Assembly: GCA_965228125.1 (NCBI GenBank)
Contig: OZ245791.1
Location: 2,790,001-2,854,000, forward strand
Direction: 5' to 3'
DNA: 64,000 nt
DNA from: GWF2-38-69 sp965228125
GTDB taxonomy: Bacteria; Verrucomicrobiota; Lentisphaeria; Victivallales; GWF2-38-69
A program made the translations under genes and the position numbers. A model generated the notes under the pieces. It worked only from the letters and a program-made list of their open reading frames with translations, was not told the origin of the DNA and did no database searches. Of the stretch, positions 33,678 through 42,781 are shown piece after piece. The stretch's first letter is position 1. Each line of letters opens with the position of its first letter.

Positions 33678-34154
33678 TTATTTGCGGCAGAGTGGGTCTA
33701 GTTTCTCCAGAGATTCTGAGACTGTTAGTTTGGTATCTGGAAATATCCAGTCAGGGGCTATTTGACTCAGAGGAATGAGCACGAAATCCCGGGTTTGAGC
33801 TCTCGGATGGGGAATTGTAAGTTTTTTTGTTTTGATAACTTTATCCCCGAAGATAATTAAATCCAAATCTATGGTTCGGGACATGTCGCTTTGGTGGTTT
33901 TGGGGCCTTCCAAGGGTGACTTCTATTTCATTGCAAAGCGCAAGGAGTTTTTCAGGACTGTCTTTCCATTTTCCTGTTATAACACGATTAGTGAAGTCTG
34001 GAGTTCCTTGTACGCAGCCAACAGCTCTGTTTATGAAAAGAGGTGATTCCTCAAGGAGCATGAAGCCGTTTGTTTTGAGCATTTCCGCGGCCTTTTTGAA
34101 AGTCTTTGCCACATTCCCTGTATTTCCGCCCAATGCTATAGCTACTTTTGTCAT
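33678..34154 (-). CDS. folK: 6-hydroxymethyl-7,8-dihydropterin pyrophosphokinase
   Basis: A 158-residue enzyme of folate synthesis; it transfers pyrophosphate from ATP to hydroxymethyl-dihydropterin. The motifs are VAIALGGNTGN at the start, SPLFINRAVGCV, LALCNEIEVTLGRP, the Mg-binding RTIDLDLIIFGD, and IPHPRAQTRDFVLIPLSQI, all in family order and length. It is a lone gene; no folP or folB is beside it. Confidence 0.95.
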   Translation of the reverse strand: MTKVAIALGGNTGNVAKTFKKAAEMLKTNGFMLLEESPLFINRAVGCVQGTPDFTNRVITGKWKDSPEKLLALCNEIEVTLGRPQNHQSDMSRTIDLDLIIFGDKVIKTKKLTIPHPRAQTRDFVLIPLSQIAPDWIFPDTKLTVSESLEKLDPLCRK

Positions 34155-34322
34155 ATTAGCTTACCTGCTGATTTTCTTTAAGTCCATTATATCATAGAGG
34201 TAAAATAGCGCCAGAAAATTGTTAGTAACTCCGGCATGGCGGTGTATTGAAAGAATATAGGTATAGATTACCATTAATGGCGTATTAATCTTAAAAAATG
34301 TCCATCCAAAGGGCTTCTTTCA

Positions 34323-36530
34323 ATGAAAATATTATTCAAAGTGTTTAAATCCGAGAGATATTTGTTTGAAGGGAATTTATTTATAGAAAATGATTCCGAT
34401 GCTGTTTTGGTTCAGGGATGGAAACTCTGTTTTAATCTCGCCAGAAAAATCAGTATCCCTGCTGAGTGCAGCGAAAAAGCAGATGTTATTAAATCTATCG
34501 GTGATTATCATGAAATTAGTTTCAAACATGCACTTAGGCAGGATGAATGCGTAAATATACCTTTAGAAGGAAATTATTTCATAAACAAGTATACGGATGC
34601 GATCAGCGGATGCTTTGTTGTAAATGGCCTAGAAATTGAAGAAGTATCACCGGAAATAGATTTGTCGGCTGTTCAATCGACAGATACAAATCCCTATGAT
34701 AAGTATGTTTCGCAAAATACGGCAGCCAATGATAGTAAATTGTCCTCTGCAATATTATCGGACAGCGAAATTCCTCTTATTCCTAAAACATCTGAAGCAA
34801 AAGTATATGGAGGTGTTTTTAAGACTTTAGGCAAGAAGTTGCAAATAGTTAACGATACGAAATATCCTGATGATGAATTCCTGTTCGTTTTTAATGAGTT
34901 TAAAGAGCTTTGGAATGGAACCAAATTTGTTTTTGCAGATGACAAAAATATTTCTTCTAACTCTGTTTTTTTAAAGAAGATAGAAGGGCCATATCCGAAA
35001 ATAGACAACAGGATAAAAGAAGAAGGATATATCCTCAAAGTAAGCACTGATAAGATCATGATAGAAGCGGCGGGCTTTGCTGGTTTCGTCTATGGTATTA
35101 TCAGCCTGTTGCAACTACTCAAAACAGATGGGACAATCCTGTGCTGCGAAATTATAGATTATCCGAGGTTTGGATACAGGGGGCTATTGATTGACACAGG
35201 CAAAAATTTCAGAACAGTTAAAGAACTCAAAGATATTCTTCGCTTAATGGCATTATACAAGCTGAATTATTTTCATTGGCACCTTACAGAGGATCAAGGT
35301 TGGCGTATTGAGATAAAGAAGTACCCGAATCTTACAGCAGTAGGCAGTAAACGTGGTTATGGCCTTCCTATACCTCCGGCATATGGGTCAGGCCCCAAAG
35401 TTTCCGGTGGATTCTACACTCAGCTAGAAGTAAAAGAGATATTGGACTACGCCTCAAAATTAAACATAACTGTTATACCCGAAATTGATATTCCCGGTCA
35501 CGCCAGGGCATTGATTAAAAGTTTTGAAACGGAACAAGGAAATCCTCTGGTTGATCCTGGTGATGCATCCGTTTATAGCTCTGCTCAACTATTCTCCGAT
35601 AATGTGCTCAATCCTGCCATTGAATATACATACGAGGTTCTCGAAAATATTATTAAAGAAATATCGGAACTGTTTCCTGGTAAGCACATTCATATCGGAG
35701 CTGATGAAATACCGGAAGGGGCTTGGATAAAATCTCCACGGTGCATGCAGTTAATGAAAGAGAAGCATTTGTTTTCAAAAACGGACATACAAAATTATTT
35801 TCTGTTAAGAGTTATAGGTATCCTAAAAAAATACGGGAAAGAACCCGCTGGGTGGGAAGAGGCTCTTGAGGGCGAAAGAATTCCTTCAAATTGTATAATT
35901 TACTCATGGAGGGGGACAGAAAAAGGAATAGAAGCAGCCAAAAGAGGGCATAAAACAGTGATGACTCCTGCACAATATCTTTATTGTGACATCAGCTACA
36001 ATCCTGATGTGGACGAACCAGGGTTATATTGGTCAGGTTACGTGGACACTTTCAGGGTTTACTCTTATTCCCCTTTGGAGAATTTGCCAACCGATATCGC
36101 AGACAAAATCATAGGGCTGCAGGCATGTTTATGGTCTGAAAATACTAACAATATTGAAAAATTGCAATACTTGGCTTTTCCAAAACTTATTGCGTTTTCC
36201 GAGTTGGCCTGGTCTCAAGCTACTAATTGTGACTGGAAAAGTTTTTCAAAGAGGGCTGGTTTATTAAACCTGTGTATTTTAGATAAATTGGATATTAATT
36301 ACAGAGTTTCACCTCCAGGAATAAAAAGAATAGGTAATAAGATATATGCCAATTGTGAATTCCTAAATGATATTATTAAATATACTCTAGACGGCAGCGA
36401 ACCTGACTTTAATTCAATAGAATACAAAGAACCTTTTTTCTTGCCTGCTGATACCAAAGAAGTGAAAATGAAAACATGGAGAAAGAATGGGAAATGCAGT
36501 AAAACAATTTCTGTTAATTTTGACGGTTAA
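34323..36530 (+). CDS. GH20 beta-N-acetylhexosaminidase
   Basis: A 735-residue glycoside hydrolase. A beta-sandwich N-terminus is followed by the GH20b domain (about 155-275) and the catalytic barrel from about 284 (YRGLLIDTGKNFRTVKELKD, YFHWHLTEDQGWRIEIKKYP). The catalytic Asp461-Glu462 pair lies in HIGADEIPEG. A chitobiase-type C-terminal domain follows about 660. It releases terminal GlcNAc or GalNAc from chitin, glycans or peptidoglycan. No clear signal peptide is seen at this start, which is odd for a family usually exported. It overlaps the GH3 gene by 44 bases. Confidence 0.93.
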   Translation: MKILFKVFKSERYLFEGNLFIENDSDAVLVQGWKLCFNLARKISIPAECSEKADVIKSIGDYHEISFKHALRQDECVNIPLEGNYFINKYTDAISGCFVVNGLEIEEVSPEIDLSAVQSTDTNPYDKYVSQNTAANDSKLSSAILSDSEIPLIPKTSEAKVYGGVFKTLGKKLQIVNDTKYPDDEFLFVFNEFKELWNGTKFVFADDKNISSNSVFLKKIEGPYPKIDNRIKEEGYILKVSTDKIMIEAAGFAGFVYGIISLLQLLKTDGTILCCEIIDYPRFGYRGLLIDTGKNFRTVKELKDILRLMALYKLNYFHWHLTEDQGWRIEIKKYPNLTAVGSKRGYGLPIPPAYGSGPKVSGGFYTQLEVKEILDYASKLNITVIPEIDIPGHARALIKSFETEQGNPLVDPGDASVYSSAQLFSDNVLNPAIEYTYEVLENIIKEISELFPGKHIHIGADEIPEGAWIKSPRCMQLMKEKHLFSKTDIQNYFLLRVIGILKKYGKEPAGWEEALEGERIPSNCIIYSWRGTEKGIEAAKRGHKTVMTPAQYLYCDISYNPDVDEPGLYWSGYVDTFRVYSYSPLENLPTDIADKIIGLQACLWSENTNNIEKLQYLAFPKLIAFSELAWSQATNCDWKSFSKRAGLLNLCILDKLDINYRVSPPGIKRIGNKIYANCEFLNDIIKYTLDGSEPDFNSIEYKEPFFLPADTKEVKMKTWRKNGKCSKTISVNFDG

Positions 36531-38373
36531 CTGGATGTTGTTAAATGGAGTATTTTGCGTTAATGCAGATTCAATAAAATATACAGGGAGCGATGGTGTG
36601 AAAGAAAAACATTCTGAAATCCGTGACAAACTAGGCCAGCTATTAATGCTTGACTTCAGGAATTGGGGCGTTGATGCTAAAGGTGAACCTATCCCATTCA
36701 CCTTATCAAATAATACTGTTGAAGATATCATCAAAAAATATAATCTTGGCGGGATTGCTTTATTTAAGGAAAATACAATAAACCCTGGACAAACCATCAG
36801 ACTTATAAAGGAGCTGCAAGGTGCTGCAGAAATTCCTATCTTGATAGGCATAGACCAAGAAGGAGGAATAGTCACCCGGCTTCAGTCCGGTACCGATATG
36901 CCTGGAAATATGATACTGGGCGCGGCCCGTGAAGCCGATGTAACAAGAAAAGTAGCCAAAGCCATAGGAGAAGAACTGTATTGTCAAGGAATAAACCTGG
37001 ATTTTGCCCCCGATATAGATGTTAATTCCAATCCTAAAAATCCTATTATAGGCGTAAGGTCTTTTGGCAGCAGTCCTGAGTTGGTATCTATTTTAGGCAA
37101 TGCATATATAGATGGATTAAGAGAGGCTTCAGTTTTGTCATGTGCCAAACATTTTCCGGGGCATGGAAATACAGCGACGGATACTCACCTTGGATTGGCT
37201 GTAGTTGGCTACAGCATAGAGGATTTGGACAAGATAGACTTGGCTCCTTTTAAAGCATCTATAAAGGCAGGAACGGACACTATTATGGTAGCCCATGTCA
37301 TAGTGCCTGCGCTTGACAATGCTAAGGTAAAATCTAAAAAAGACGGAAAACTTATAGGTACTCCAGCTACATTGTCTTACCCGATCATTACAGAACTATT
37401 GAAAAAGAAGATGGGATTTGAAGGCTTAATACTTACCGACGCTTTGGATATGAAAGCCATAAGCGATAATTTCGGAAATGAAGAGGCAACCGTTAAAACG
37501 ATCTTGGCAGGTTCTGATATGGCAGTTATGCCTGTAAGGATATGGGGTAAAAAAGATATTCCGAAATTGGAAAAATTAATTGAAACGATGGAGGCCGAAT
37601 ACAATTCCAATGCAGTGTTTAAAACACGAGTGGAAGAATCCTACAATAGAATTATCTCGTTTAAAAAGAAGCACAAGCTTAAAGAAAATACCTTTGCCGA
37701 AATGGATGTTCAGGCGTACATAAACAAAGCTGATAAAATAGTTGGCTGTAGGAAGCATCATGACATTGAGGATATGGCGTCTGCATCAGGGATTACTTTG
37801 CTTAAGAATGAGAATAAAATTCTGCCTTTTAAAATAAATGACGGCTGTAAAATATTAATTACAGACACTAACTCTTTGAGACTAAGAATAGCAAAAGAAG
37901 AAATTGAAAATCTATCTAAATATAATGATGTAAATGTAAAAGTTAGTGTATTTAAGGCTGATTATAAAAGTAAACTCAATTCGGAATTGAAAAGTGCAGT
38001 CCTAGATTCAGATTTATGCATAATTCTGACATACAATCTGAATAATTCGGATATAATGCCTGAAATGATTGCTGCTTTTGCCAGGAAACATTCGGTGAAG
38101 AGCGTTTCTATCTCTTGCAGGAATCCTTACGACATAGCCTTCATTCCTGAGATCGATAGCAATATTTGCATATATGGAGCTGTAGGTTTTGACCAGACAA
38201 ACTACAAACAGTCCATTTTACAGATAAACTTGGTTAATGCACTAAGAGCGGTTTTTTTAGACACTAAGAGCGGTAAAGTTTTTACTAATCCGAAAGGAAA
38301 ACTCCCCGTAGATATTCCTTCAGTAGATAATAAAGAAACCCTTTACCATTATGGTTTTGGTTTAAACTATTAA
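36487..38373 (+). CDS. GH3 beta-N-acetylglucosaminidase (NagZ-type), exported
   Basis: A 628-residue GH3 enzyme with an N-terminal signal peptide (about 7-25, QFLLILTVNWMLLNGVFC). The NagZ signature KHFPGHGNTATDTHLG begins at 221, with the Asp232-His234 dyad that marks N-acetylglucosaminidases. The nucleophile Asp318 is in LILTDALDM. A C-terminal GH3_C-type domain makes it longer than cytoplasmic NagZ (about 340). It overlaps the GH20 gene and is followed by an AmpG-like carrier, so the operon likely degrades and takes up GlcNAc-containing muropeptides or chito-oligosaccharides. Confidence 0.92.
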   Translation: MGNAVKQFLLILTVNWMLLNGVFCVNADSIKYTGSDGVKEKHSEIRDKLGQLLMLDFRNWGVDAKGEPIPFTLSNNTVEDIIKKYNLGGIALFKENTINPGQTIRLIKELQGAAEIPILIGIDQEGGIVTRLQSGTDMPGNMILGAAREADVTRKVAKAIGEELYCQGINLDFAPDIDVNSNPKNPIIGVRSFGSSPELVSILGNAYIDGLREASVLSCAKHFPGHGNTATDTHLGLAVVGYSIEDLDKIDLAPFKASIKAGTDTIMVAHVIVPALDNAKVKSKKDGKLIGTPATLSYPIITELLKKKMGFEGLILTDALDMKAISDNFGNEEATVKTILAGSDMAVMPVRIWGKKDIPKLEKLIETMEAEYNSNAVFKTRVEESYNRIISFKKKHKLKENTFAEMDVQAYINKADKIVGCRKHHDIEDMASASGITLLKNENKILPFKINDGCKILITDTNSLRLRIAKEEIENLSKYNDVNVKVSVFKADYKSKLNSELKSAVLDSDLCIILTYNLNNSDIMPEMIAAFARKHSVKSVSISCRNPYDIAFIPEIDSNICIYGAVGFDQTNYKQSILQINLVNALRAVFLDTKSGKVFTNPKGKLPVDIPSVDNKETLYHYGFGLNY

Positions 38374-38398
38374 TTTAAATTCAATGAGAGGGAGATAA

Positions 38399-39697
38399 AT
38401 GAACGACAATACCCAAGGAAAAATCAGATCGCCGTGGTTTTGGGTGCCGAGTATTTTCTTTATGCAGGGATTACCGGGTATCTGGATCATAATGGTTCTG
38501 GGGATCATGTACAAAAATTTTGGAATGTCTAATACTGATATTACTTTGTATACAGGAATGCTGATTACTCCTTATGTTATCAAGCCGATATGGGCTTCTT
38601 TTGTCGATATAGTAAAAACCAAACGCTGGTGGATATACACCATGGAAATCATCATCGGCGGTTTATTTATATGTCTGGCGTTGTCTCTTCATACTCCGAT
38701 GGTTTTTCAGGTCAGCCTTGCCATTTGTTGGGCTATGGCTTTTTTGGGGTCAACTCATGATATTGCTTCAGATGGCTATTATGTAATAGAACTGAAGAGC
38801 GAACAGCAGGCGTTTTTTCTGGGAATCCAGACGGCTTCGTATAATATAGGCAGGGTATTTATACAGGGAATAATGGTTATGCTTGCCGGTATACTTTTTG
38901 CCAAAATTCAGGATTGGAAAATTGTATGGATGATCATTTTGTTAATCGCAGCAGCAGTTTGTATTGTTTTGGGAATTTATAACAAACTAATACTTCCTCA
39001 GGATGTCCCATGCCATGAATCAAAGAGGACTTTTAAAGCTGCCATTAAGGAATTCATTGAAGTTTATATTGAGTTCTTTAAAATTGAGCATCTTGTTTTT
39101 GCTATTCTGTTTCTCTTGCTATATAGATTTGGAGAAACTCTTCTTTCTGGCGGGATTATTCCTCTGTTTTTGCTAGACCCTATTTCCAAGGGAGGGCTCG
39201 GATTGAATAATCAGTTTACAGGCCTGTCTTATGGTGTAATAGCTCCGATTGTGATTATTCTTGGTGGGTTACTTGGTGGTTTTGCAATTTATAAGTTTGG
39301 CTTTAATAAAATGAAATGGTGGATGCTGTTAGCCATAAATATACCAAATGCAATGTATGTATACCTTGCTTATGCCCAACCTTCCAGCAGGTTATTTATT
39401 GCTTCATGTATTGCGATAGAACAGTTTTTTTACGCGTTTTCTCTTGGCACATATAATATGTTTTTGATGTATGCGGTGAGAAATAGCCGTTTCAAAACTG
39501 CCCACTATGCTTTTTTTGCAGGTGTCATGCTGCTTGGCAACATGATTCCAAAAATGCTGAGCGGATGGATGCAGGAATATCTTGGATATGAAGAATTTTT
39601 TATCGTAGTGCTTTTTATGATCATTCCAGGCGCTATTGTTGTCAAATATCTTAAAGTAGAAAAGGACTTTGGCAAAAAAGCACTAAAAAATACATAA
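38399..39697 (+). CDS. AmpG-like MFS transporter
   Basis: A 432-residue carrier with about 12 TM segments. The first (SIFFMQGLPGIWIIMVLGIM) and the loop DIASDGYYVIELKSEQQA fit the AmpG/acetyl-CoA-transporter branch of the MFS, which imports GlcNAc-anhydroMurNAc peptides. A GGAGA-type box precedes the ATG. The gene lies 25 bases after GH3, so it should import the products of the two hexosaminidases. Substrate is inferred from context. Confidence 0.82.
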   Translation: MNDNTQGKIRSPWFWVPSIFFMQGLPGIWIIMVLGIMYKNFGMSNTDITLYTGMLITPYVIKPIWASFVDIVKTKRWWIYTMEIIIGGLFICLALSLHTPMVFQVSLAICWAMAFLGSTHDIASDGYYVIELKSEQQAFFLGIQTASYNIGRVFIQGIMVMLAGILFAKIQDWKIVWMIILLIAAAVCIVLGIYNKLILPQDVPCHESKRTFKAAIKEFIEVYIEFFKIEHLVFAILFLLLYRFGETLLSGGIIPLFLLDPISKGGLGLNNQFTGLSYGVIAPIVIILGGLLGGFAIYKFGFNKMKWWMLLAINIPNAMYVYLAYAQPSSRLFIASCIAIEQFFYAFSLGTYNMFLMYAVRNSRFKTAHYAFFAGVMLLGNMIPKMLSGWMQEYLGYEEFFIVVLFMIIPGAIVVKYLKVEKDFGKKALKNT

Positions 39698-39726
39698 TCT
39701 TTTACTATTGTAGGTAGCGACATACT

Positions 39727-40377
39727 ATGGATTCTAAAAAATATAGCGACTCTGAAGAAACTGTAAATTTCATAACTCATGGACTTGGAAGCTTGCTGAG
39801 TTTGATAGGCCTTATAGTTTTTATTATTATAGGAGCAGGAGCAGGGGATACGAAAGACTTTGTAGGACTGATTGTTTTTGGACTTTCTCTTCTTTTCCTT
39901 TACTCATTTTCGACTCTTTACCATTTTTCTAAAGCCCCATCAAGGAAATTGTTTTTTCAGAAACTAGACCATTCTGCGATATTTATACTTATTGCAGGCT
40001 CTTATACCCCATTAATGCTTATGACACTCAAGCCTTCGCTTGGAATAAGTATCATAGTTGTAAATTGGATTCTTGCTTTTTGGGGAATTTTTTCCGAATT
40101 TTTTGAAATTTTCAAGACTAGAAAATGGTCTATAATTTTGTATGTGGTTATGGGATGGATGGCTGTTTTTGTCATTAAGCCGATGATTGAAGTCATATCT
40201 ATTGTTAATTTGATACTTATTGTGGCTGGCGGGCTAATTTATACGATTGGTATATTCTTCTATATCAAAAGGAAAATGTATCACAACCATGGTATCTGGC
40301 ACATATTTGTTTTAGCAGGCAGTGCATGTCATTATTTCGCCATTTTGGGTATCTTTTTAAGCATTGCCAAACCCTGA
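39727..40377 (+). CDS. hemolysin III / TrhA-family membrane protein
   Basis: A 216-residue protein with seven TM segments of the PAQR/Hly-III family: ETVNFITHGLGSLLSLIGL, then FLYSFSTLYHFSKAPSRKLF with the metal-site His, LDHSAIFILIAGSYTPLML, and HNHGIWHIFVLAGSACHYFA. Family members affect membrane fluidity or lipid homeostasis; haemolysis is not a general property. It is the last protein gene before the large non-coding RNA. Confidence 0.9.
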   Translation: MDSKKYSDSEETVNFITHGLGSLLSLIGLIVFIIIGAGAGDTKDFVGLIVFGLSLLFLYSFSTLYHFSKAPSRKLFFQKLDHSAIFILIAGSYTPLMLMTLKPSLGISIIVVNWILAFWGIFSEFFEIFKTRKWSIILYVVMGWMAVFVIKPMIEVISIVNLILIVAGGLIYTIGIFFYIKRKMYHNHGIWHIFVLAGSACHYFAILGIFLSIAKP

Positions 40378-40560
40378 CATTATCCTCATGCTGGATTCAT
40401 TTTAGCCTCAAGATGAGTGTGTATAAAAAAACTTTTAAATTTTTTTCTTTAATGATTTGCTAAAGTTAAAGAGAGTGGCAACTTAATGGCTCTTCTCAGG
40501 ACAACGACTGAAAACAGGAGTTAAAAACTGATAAGAGAAAATAAAGTTCTTTGAAATTTT
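40378..40560. other. leader between the Hly-III gene and the giant RNA
   Basis: No gene is seen. It has AT-rich DNA followed by a weak hairpin (AGAG ... CTCT, about 40473-40494) and purine-rich sequence. The promoter of the giant RNA should be here, but I see no convincing -35/-10 pair, so the RNA 5' end could lie up to about 100 bases before the closing helix. Confidence 0.4.
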
Positions 40561-41707
40561 GAGGATGTCGTGAAGGCCGTAAGAAATTACGGTAGATACA
40601 ATGGAAGAGCGTTATTAACCGAAAGGTTGGTAAGAGCTAAAGGGGAACAGCAGAAGTAGTAGTGGCAAAAACCATGAAAGAGTGTTGTTTCAATGTTCCA
40701 GGCCGATGAACGCTGAAGTCCGAGAGGAAGTAACATTTCTCAAGGGAGTAAAGGAAGAGAACCTTCCGAAAAAGAATACGAAAAACCGTATTCTATAAAT
40801 ACTGGAAATGGTATTGAAGGGTAGCAAAAACTATCCAGGAGTGTTCAGGCTAAAGAAGTTCAGTATGGAGAATAACCAAAGTACATGCTGAAAAATTCCC
40901 TCACAGATTAAGACAGAAGGAAAAACCTCTGATCTTAAGGCAGGCTGAAGATGGTAACTTAGAAGCCTGTTTAGAGTATAGAGCTTAAATACAGGATAAT
41001 GGTATGAGTAGCTCCATAAGAAAAACCTTATGAATTTTCAATACTCTGAGGCTAAGCCCGATAGTCTGTACAGAACGAGCAGAAAGAACTGCTTAAGAGG
41101 CTGTACCGAAGCAGGAATGCGGAAAGAACCGAGTGTAACGGAAAAAACGGTACATAAGGAGTGGTAACACGAAAGGTTATCAGGGAGGGATCAAAAGTCC
41201 TAAACCCAAGAATATCGGAGCTAAAGGCGGTCAAAGGGAATGCCGAAACTAATTTGTGTAGAGATATGCAAGTAAAGTCGAGGTGTACAGAGCAAATACA
41301 TAGAGTCGTCCTATTACGGAGAAATCCGCAACAGGAAAGAAACTGAAATACCCAGAAATACTAAACCGTCTGGAAATCAGGTTCGATAAGCTTTCCGGTT
41401 AACTCTGGAAAGAGGAAGCCAAAGAAAATGGCTCCACAGACAAAGAACGGTGAAAAACCACCGGAAAAAGTCTGAAAGGGACATAATGAGGTAGCTCTGG
41501 ACAAACTGATGCTGAAGAGTGTCAGTAAAAGAGAACGAAGAGGCCTAAGATAACATCAAAGGAGGTTCAGTTTTCGGCGAGTATTAAGCAACTGCGGAAG
41601 TAAATAACCACAGGAAAGCAATATTAGCTTAAACCCAGGTATCATGCTGAAGTTTAGATAAAACTATTCCCAAGCATTAAATCTTCACGGCATCCTCTTT
41701 TTTTTTT
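40561..41707 (+). ncRNA. giant structured non-coding RNA, about 1.14 kb, class unknown
   Basis: There is no reading frame above about 61 codons, and the plus strand is markedly rich in A and G. The ends pair: GAGGATGTCGTGAAG (40561-40575) with CTTCACGGCATCCTC (41683-41697), 15 bp with one G-U, followed at once by ten T. Between them are many exact local hairpins. GAAA-capped ones lie at 40577-40592, 40612-40633 and 41317-41328; five-A-capped ones at 40774-40793, 40819-40836, 40908-40938, 41015-41032 and 41448-41463. Further stems are 40941-40969, 41391-41412, 41417-41433, 41437-41474 (nested), 41505-41526, 41584-41632 and 41644-41677. The size exceeds OLE, ROOL and GOLLD, and I see no group II intron domain V. 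Confidence 0.88.
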
Positions 41708-41739
41708 GTTAGAACTGCAAAAGCAGATTGTCTCTTGCA

Positions 41740-42108
41740 TTAACCTAGATTCTGTGATTGGGTGGGAAGGTTATGTATTTTAAGGAATGAGAGTTTATCC
41801 CAATAGCCCCGTTGCAATACTATTTTCTCATTGATGACATGAAAGAAACCGCAGCCTCTCAAACCCAATGGATCTTTCCATTCGAGTATAGCCCATTGAC
41901 CATCTTCAAAAATGTTTTCAATAATACAAACCATTTTTGCTTTCGAAAATTCATCAATAAACATCTTTTTAATGGCTTCTTTTCCTATTACAGGAGCATT
42001 CGCAACCTGATGATTTACGGCTGATTCACTATAAAATTCTGCTAAAACTTCAGCATCACCATTATTAAAAGCTTCTACCCATTTGACTATAAAATTTTTC
42101 AATTGCAT
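41740..42108 (-). CDS. SnoaL/NTF2-like protein
   Basis: A 122-residue cone-fold protein: FIVKWVEAFNNGDAEVLAEF, YSESAVNHQ and GKEAIKKMFIDEFSKA are the usual SnoaL-like start. The later WAILEWKDPLGLRGCGFFHV, then EKIVLQRGYWDKLSFLK complete the sheet. Members are small isomerases, hydrolases or ligand binders. It is convergent with the giant RNA (32 bases apart) and six bases downstream of the PAP2 gene. Confidence 0.8.
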   Translation of the reverse strand: MQLKNFIVKWVEAFNNGDAEVLAEFYSESAVNHQVANAPVIGKEAIKKMFIDEFSKAKMVCIIENIFEDGQWAILEWKDPLGLRGCGFFHVINEKIVLQRGYWDKLSFLKIHNLPTQSQNLG

Positions 42109-42114
42109 GTTTTA

Positions 42115-42768
42115 TTACGTATTTAGAGAAGGGTTTGCATTTTTTAATGTTTCCAGATAATAAATCCCAAGGGCTATAGTGGTTCCAAGATATGTGCCGG
42201 CTATAATATCCCCTAGAAAATGCAGGTTGTTTAACAACAATATTCCAGCCATAGCCAATATCATTAACACAGCCGGAATTTTTAGTTTGGGATAAAATAG
42301 CATAATAGAAACCATTCCCACGCAGATCATAGTCATGTGTCCGGAAGGAAACGAATCCGCACCAAGCGAAAAAAAATGGAAGCCGTAAGTTTGGGGGTTT
42401 TCTAAAAATCTGAGTTTACCTGTGCTGTATATAATTGCAGTATCCCTGCCAAAGAAGAATTTCAGGCAATCCTTAATGAAATAGCCGAATACGACACATA
42501 AAGATAATTGTCTTATGAACTTCAAAAATTTAAGTTTGTCAAAACTGATCAGCCTGAAAAAATAGTAGAATAGAAAAACAGGGATCATACATAAATAGGC
42601 ACATAAAGTAAGATAGATTCCCAAAGAGGCATTATTCTTGATTGTTTCAGGAGTGTATAGCCCATGTACAATCAGCGCGATTTCTCTGTCAAAAAACAGA
42701 ATTGAGACGACTGTAAGTATGGCGGTAATAGGTAAAGTGACAGCTAAATACTTTATGCAGTTTTTCAT
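42115..42768 (-). CDS. PAP2-family membrane phosphatase
   Basis: About 217 residues from the ATG at 42768; a TTG at 42801 would overlap pepT. There are five to six TM segments. The phosphatase motifs are KDCLKFFFGR (motif 1), DSFPSGHMT (motif 2) and NLHFLGDIIAGTYLG (motif 3, with a slightly altered R/H position: HFLGD). It likely dephosphorylates undecaprenyl pyrophosphate, phosphatidic acid or a lipid A headgroup at the periplasmic face. It is co-oriented with pepT upstream. Confidence 0.85.
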   Translation of the reverse strand: MKNCIKYLAVTLPITAILTVVSILFFDREIALIVHGLYTPETIKNNASLGIYLTLCAYLCMIPVFLFYYFFRLISFDKLKFLKFIRQLSLCVVFGYFIKDCLKFFFGRDTAIIYSTGKLRFLENPQTYGFHFFSLGADSFPSGHMTMICVGMVSIMLFYPKLKIPAVLMILAMAGILLLNNLHFLGDIIAGTYLGTTIALGIYYLETLKNANPSLNT

Positions 42769-42781
42769 TTTTATTTTGTTT

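Noticed and set aside
41052..41346. Two 60-61 codon frames inside the giant RNA region
   Set aside because: They have no ribosome binding sites and no protein-like composition, and they run through hairpin stems. They are chance frames in structured RNA.
41361..41412. Possible group II intron domain V (AACC ... GAAAT ... GGTTC)
   Set aside because: The stem is too short and the catalytic triad context is missing; there is no intron-encoded reverse transcriptase and no GUGYG 5' end.
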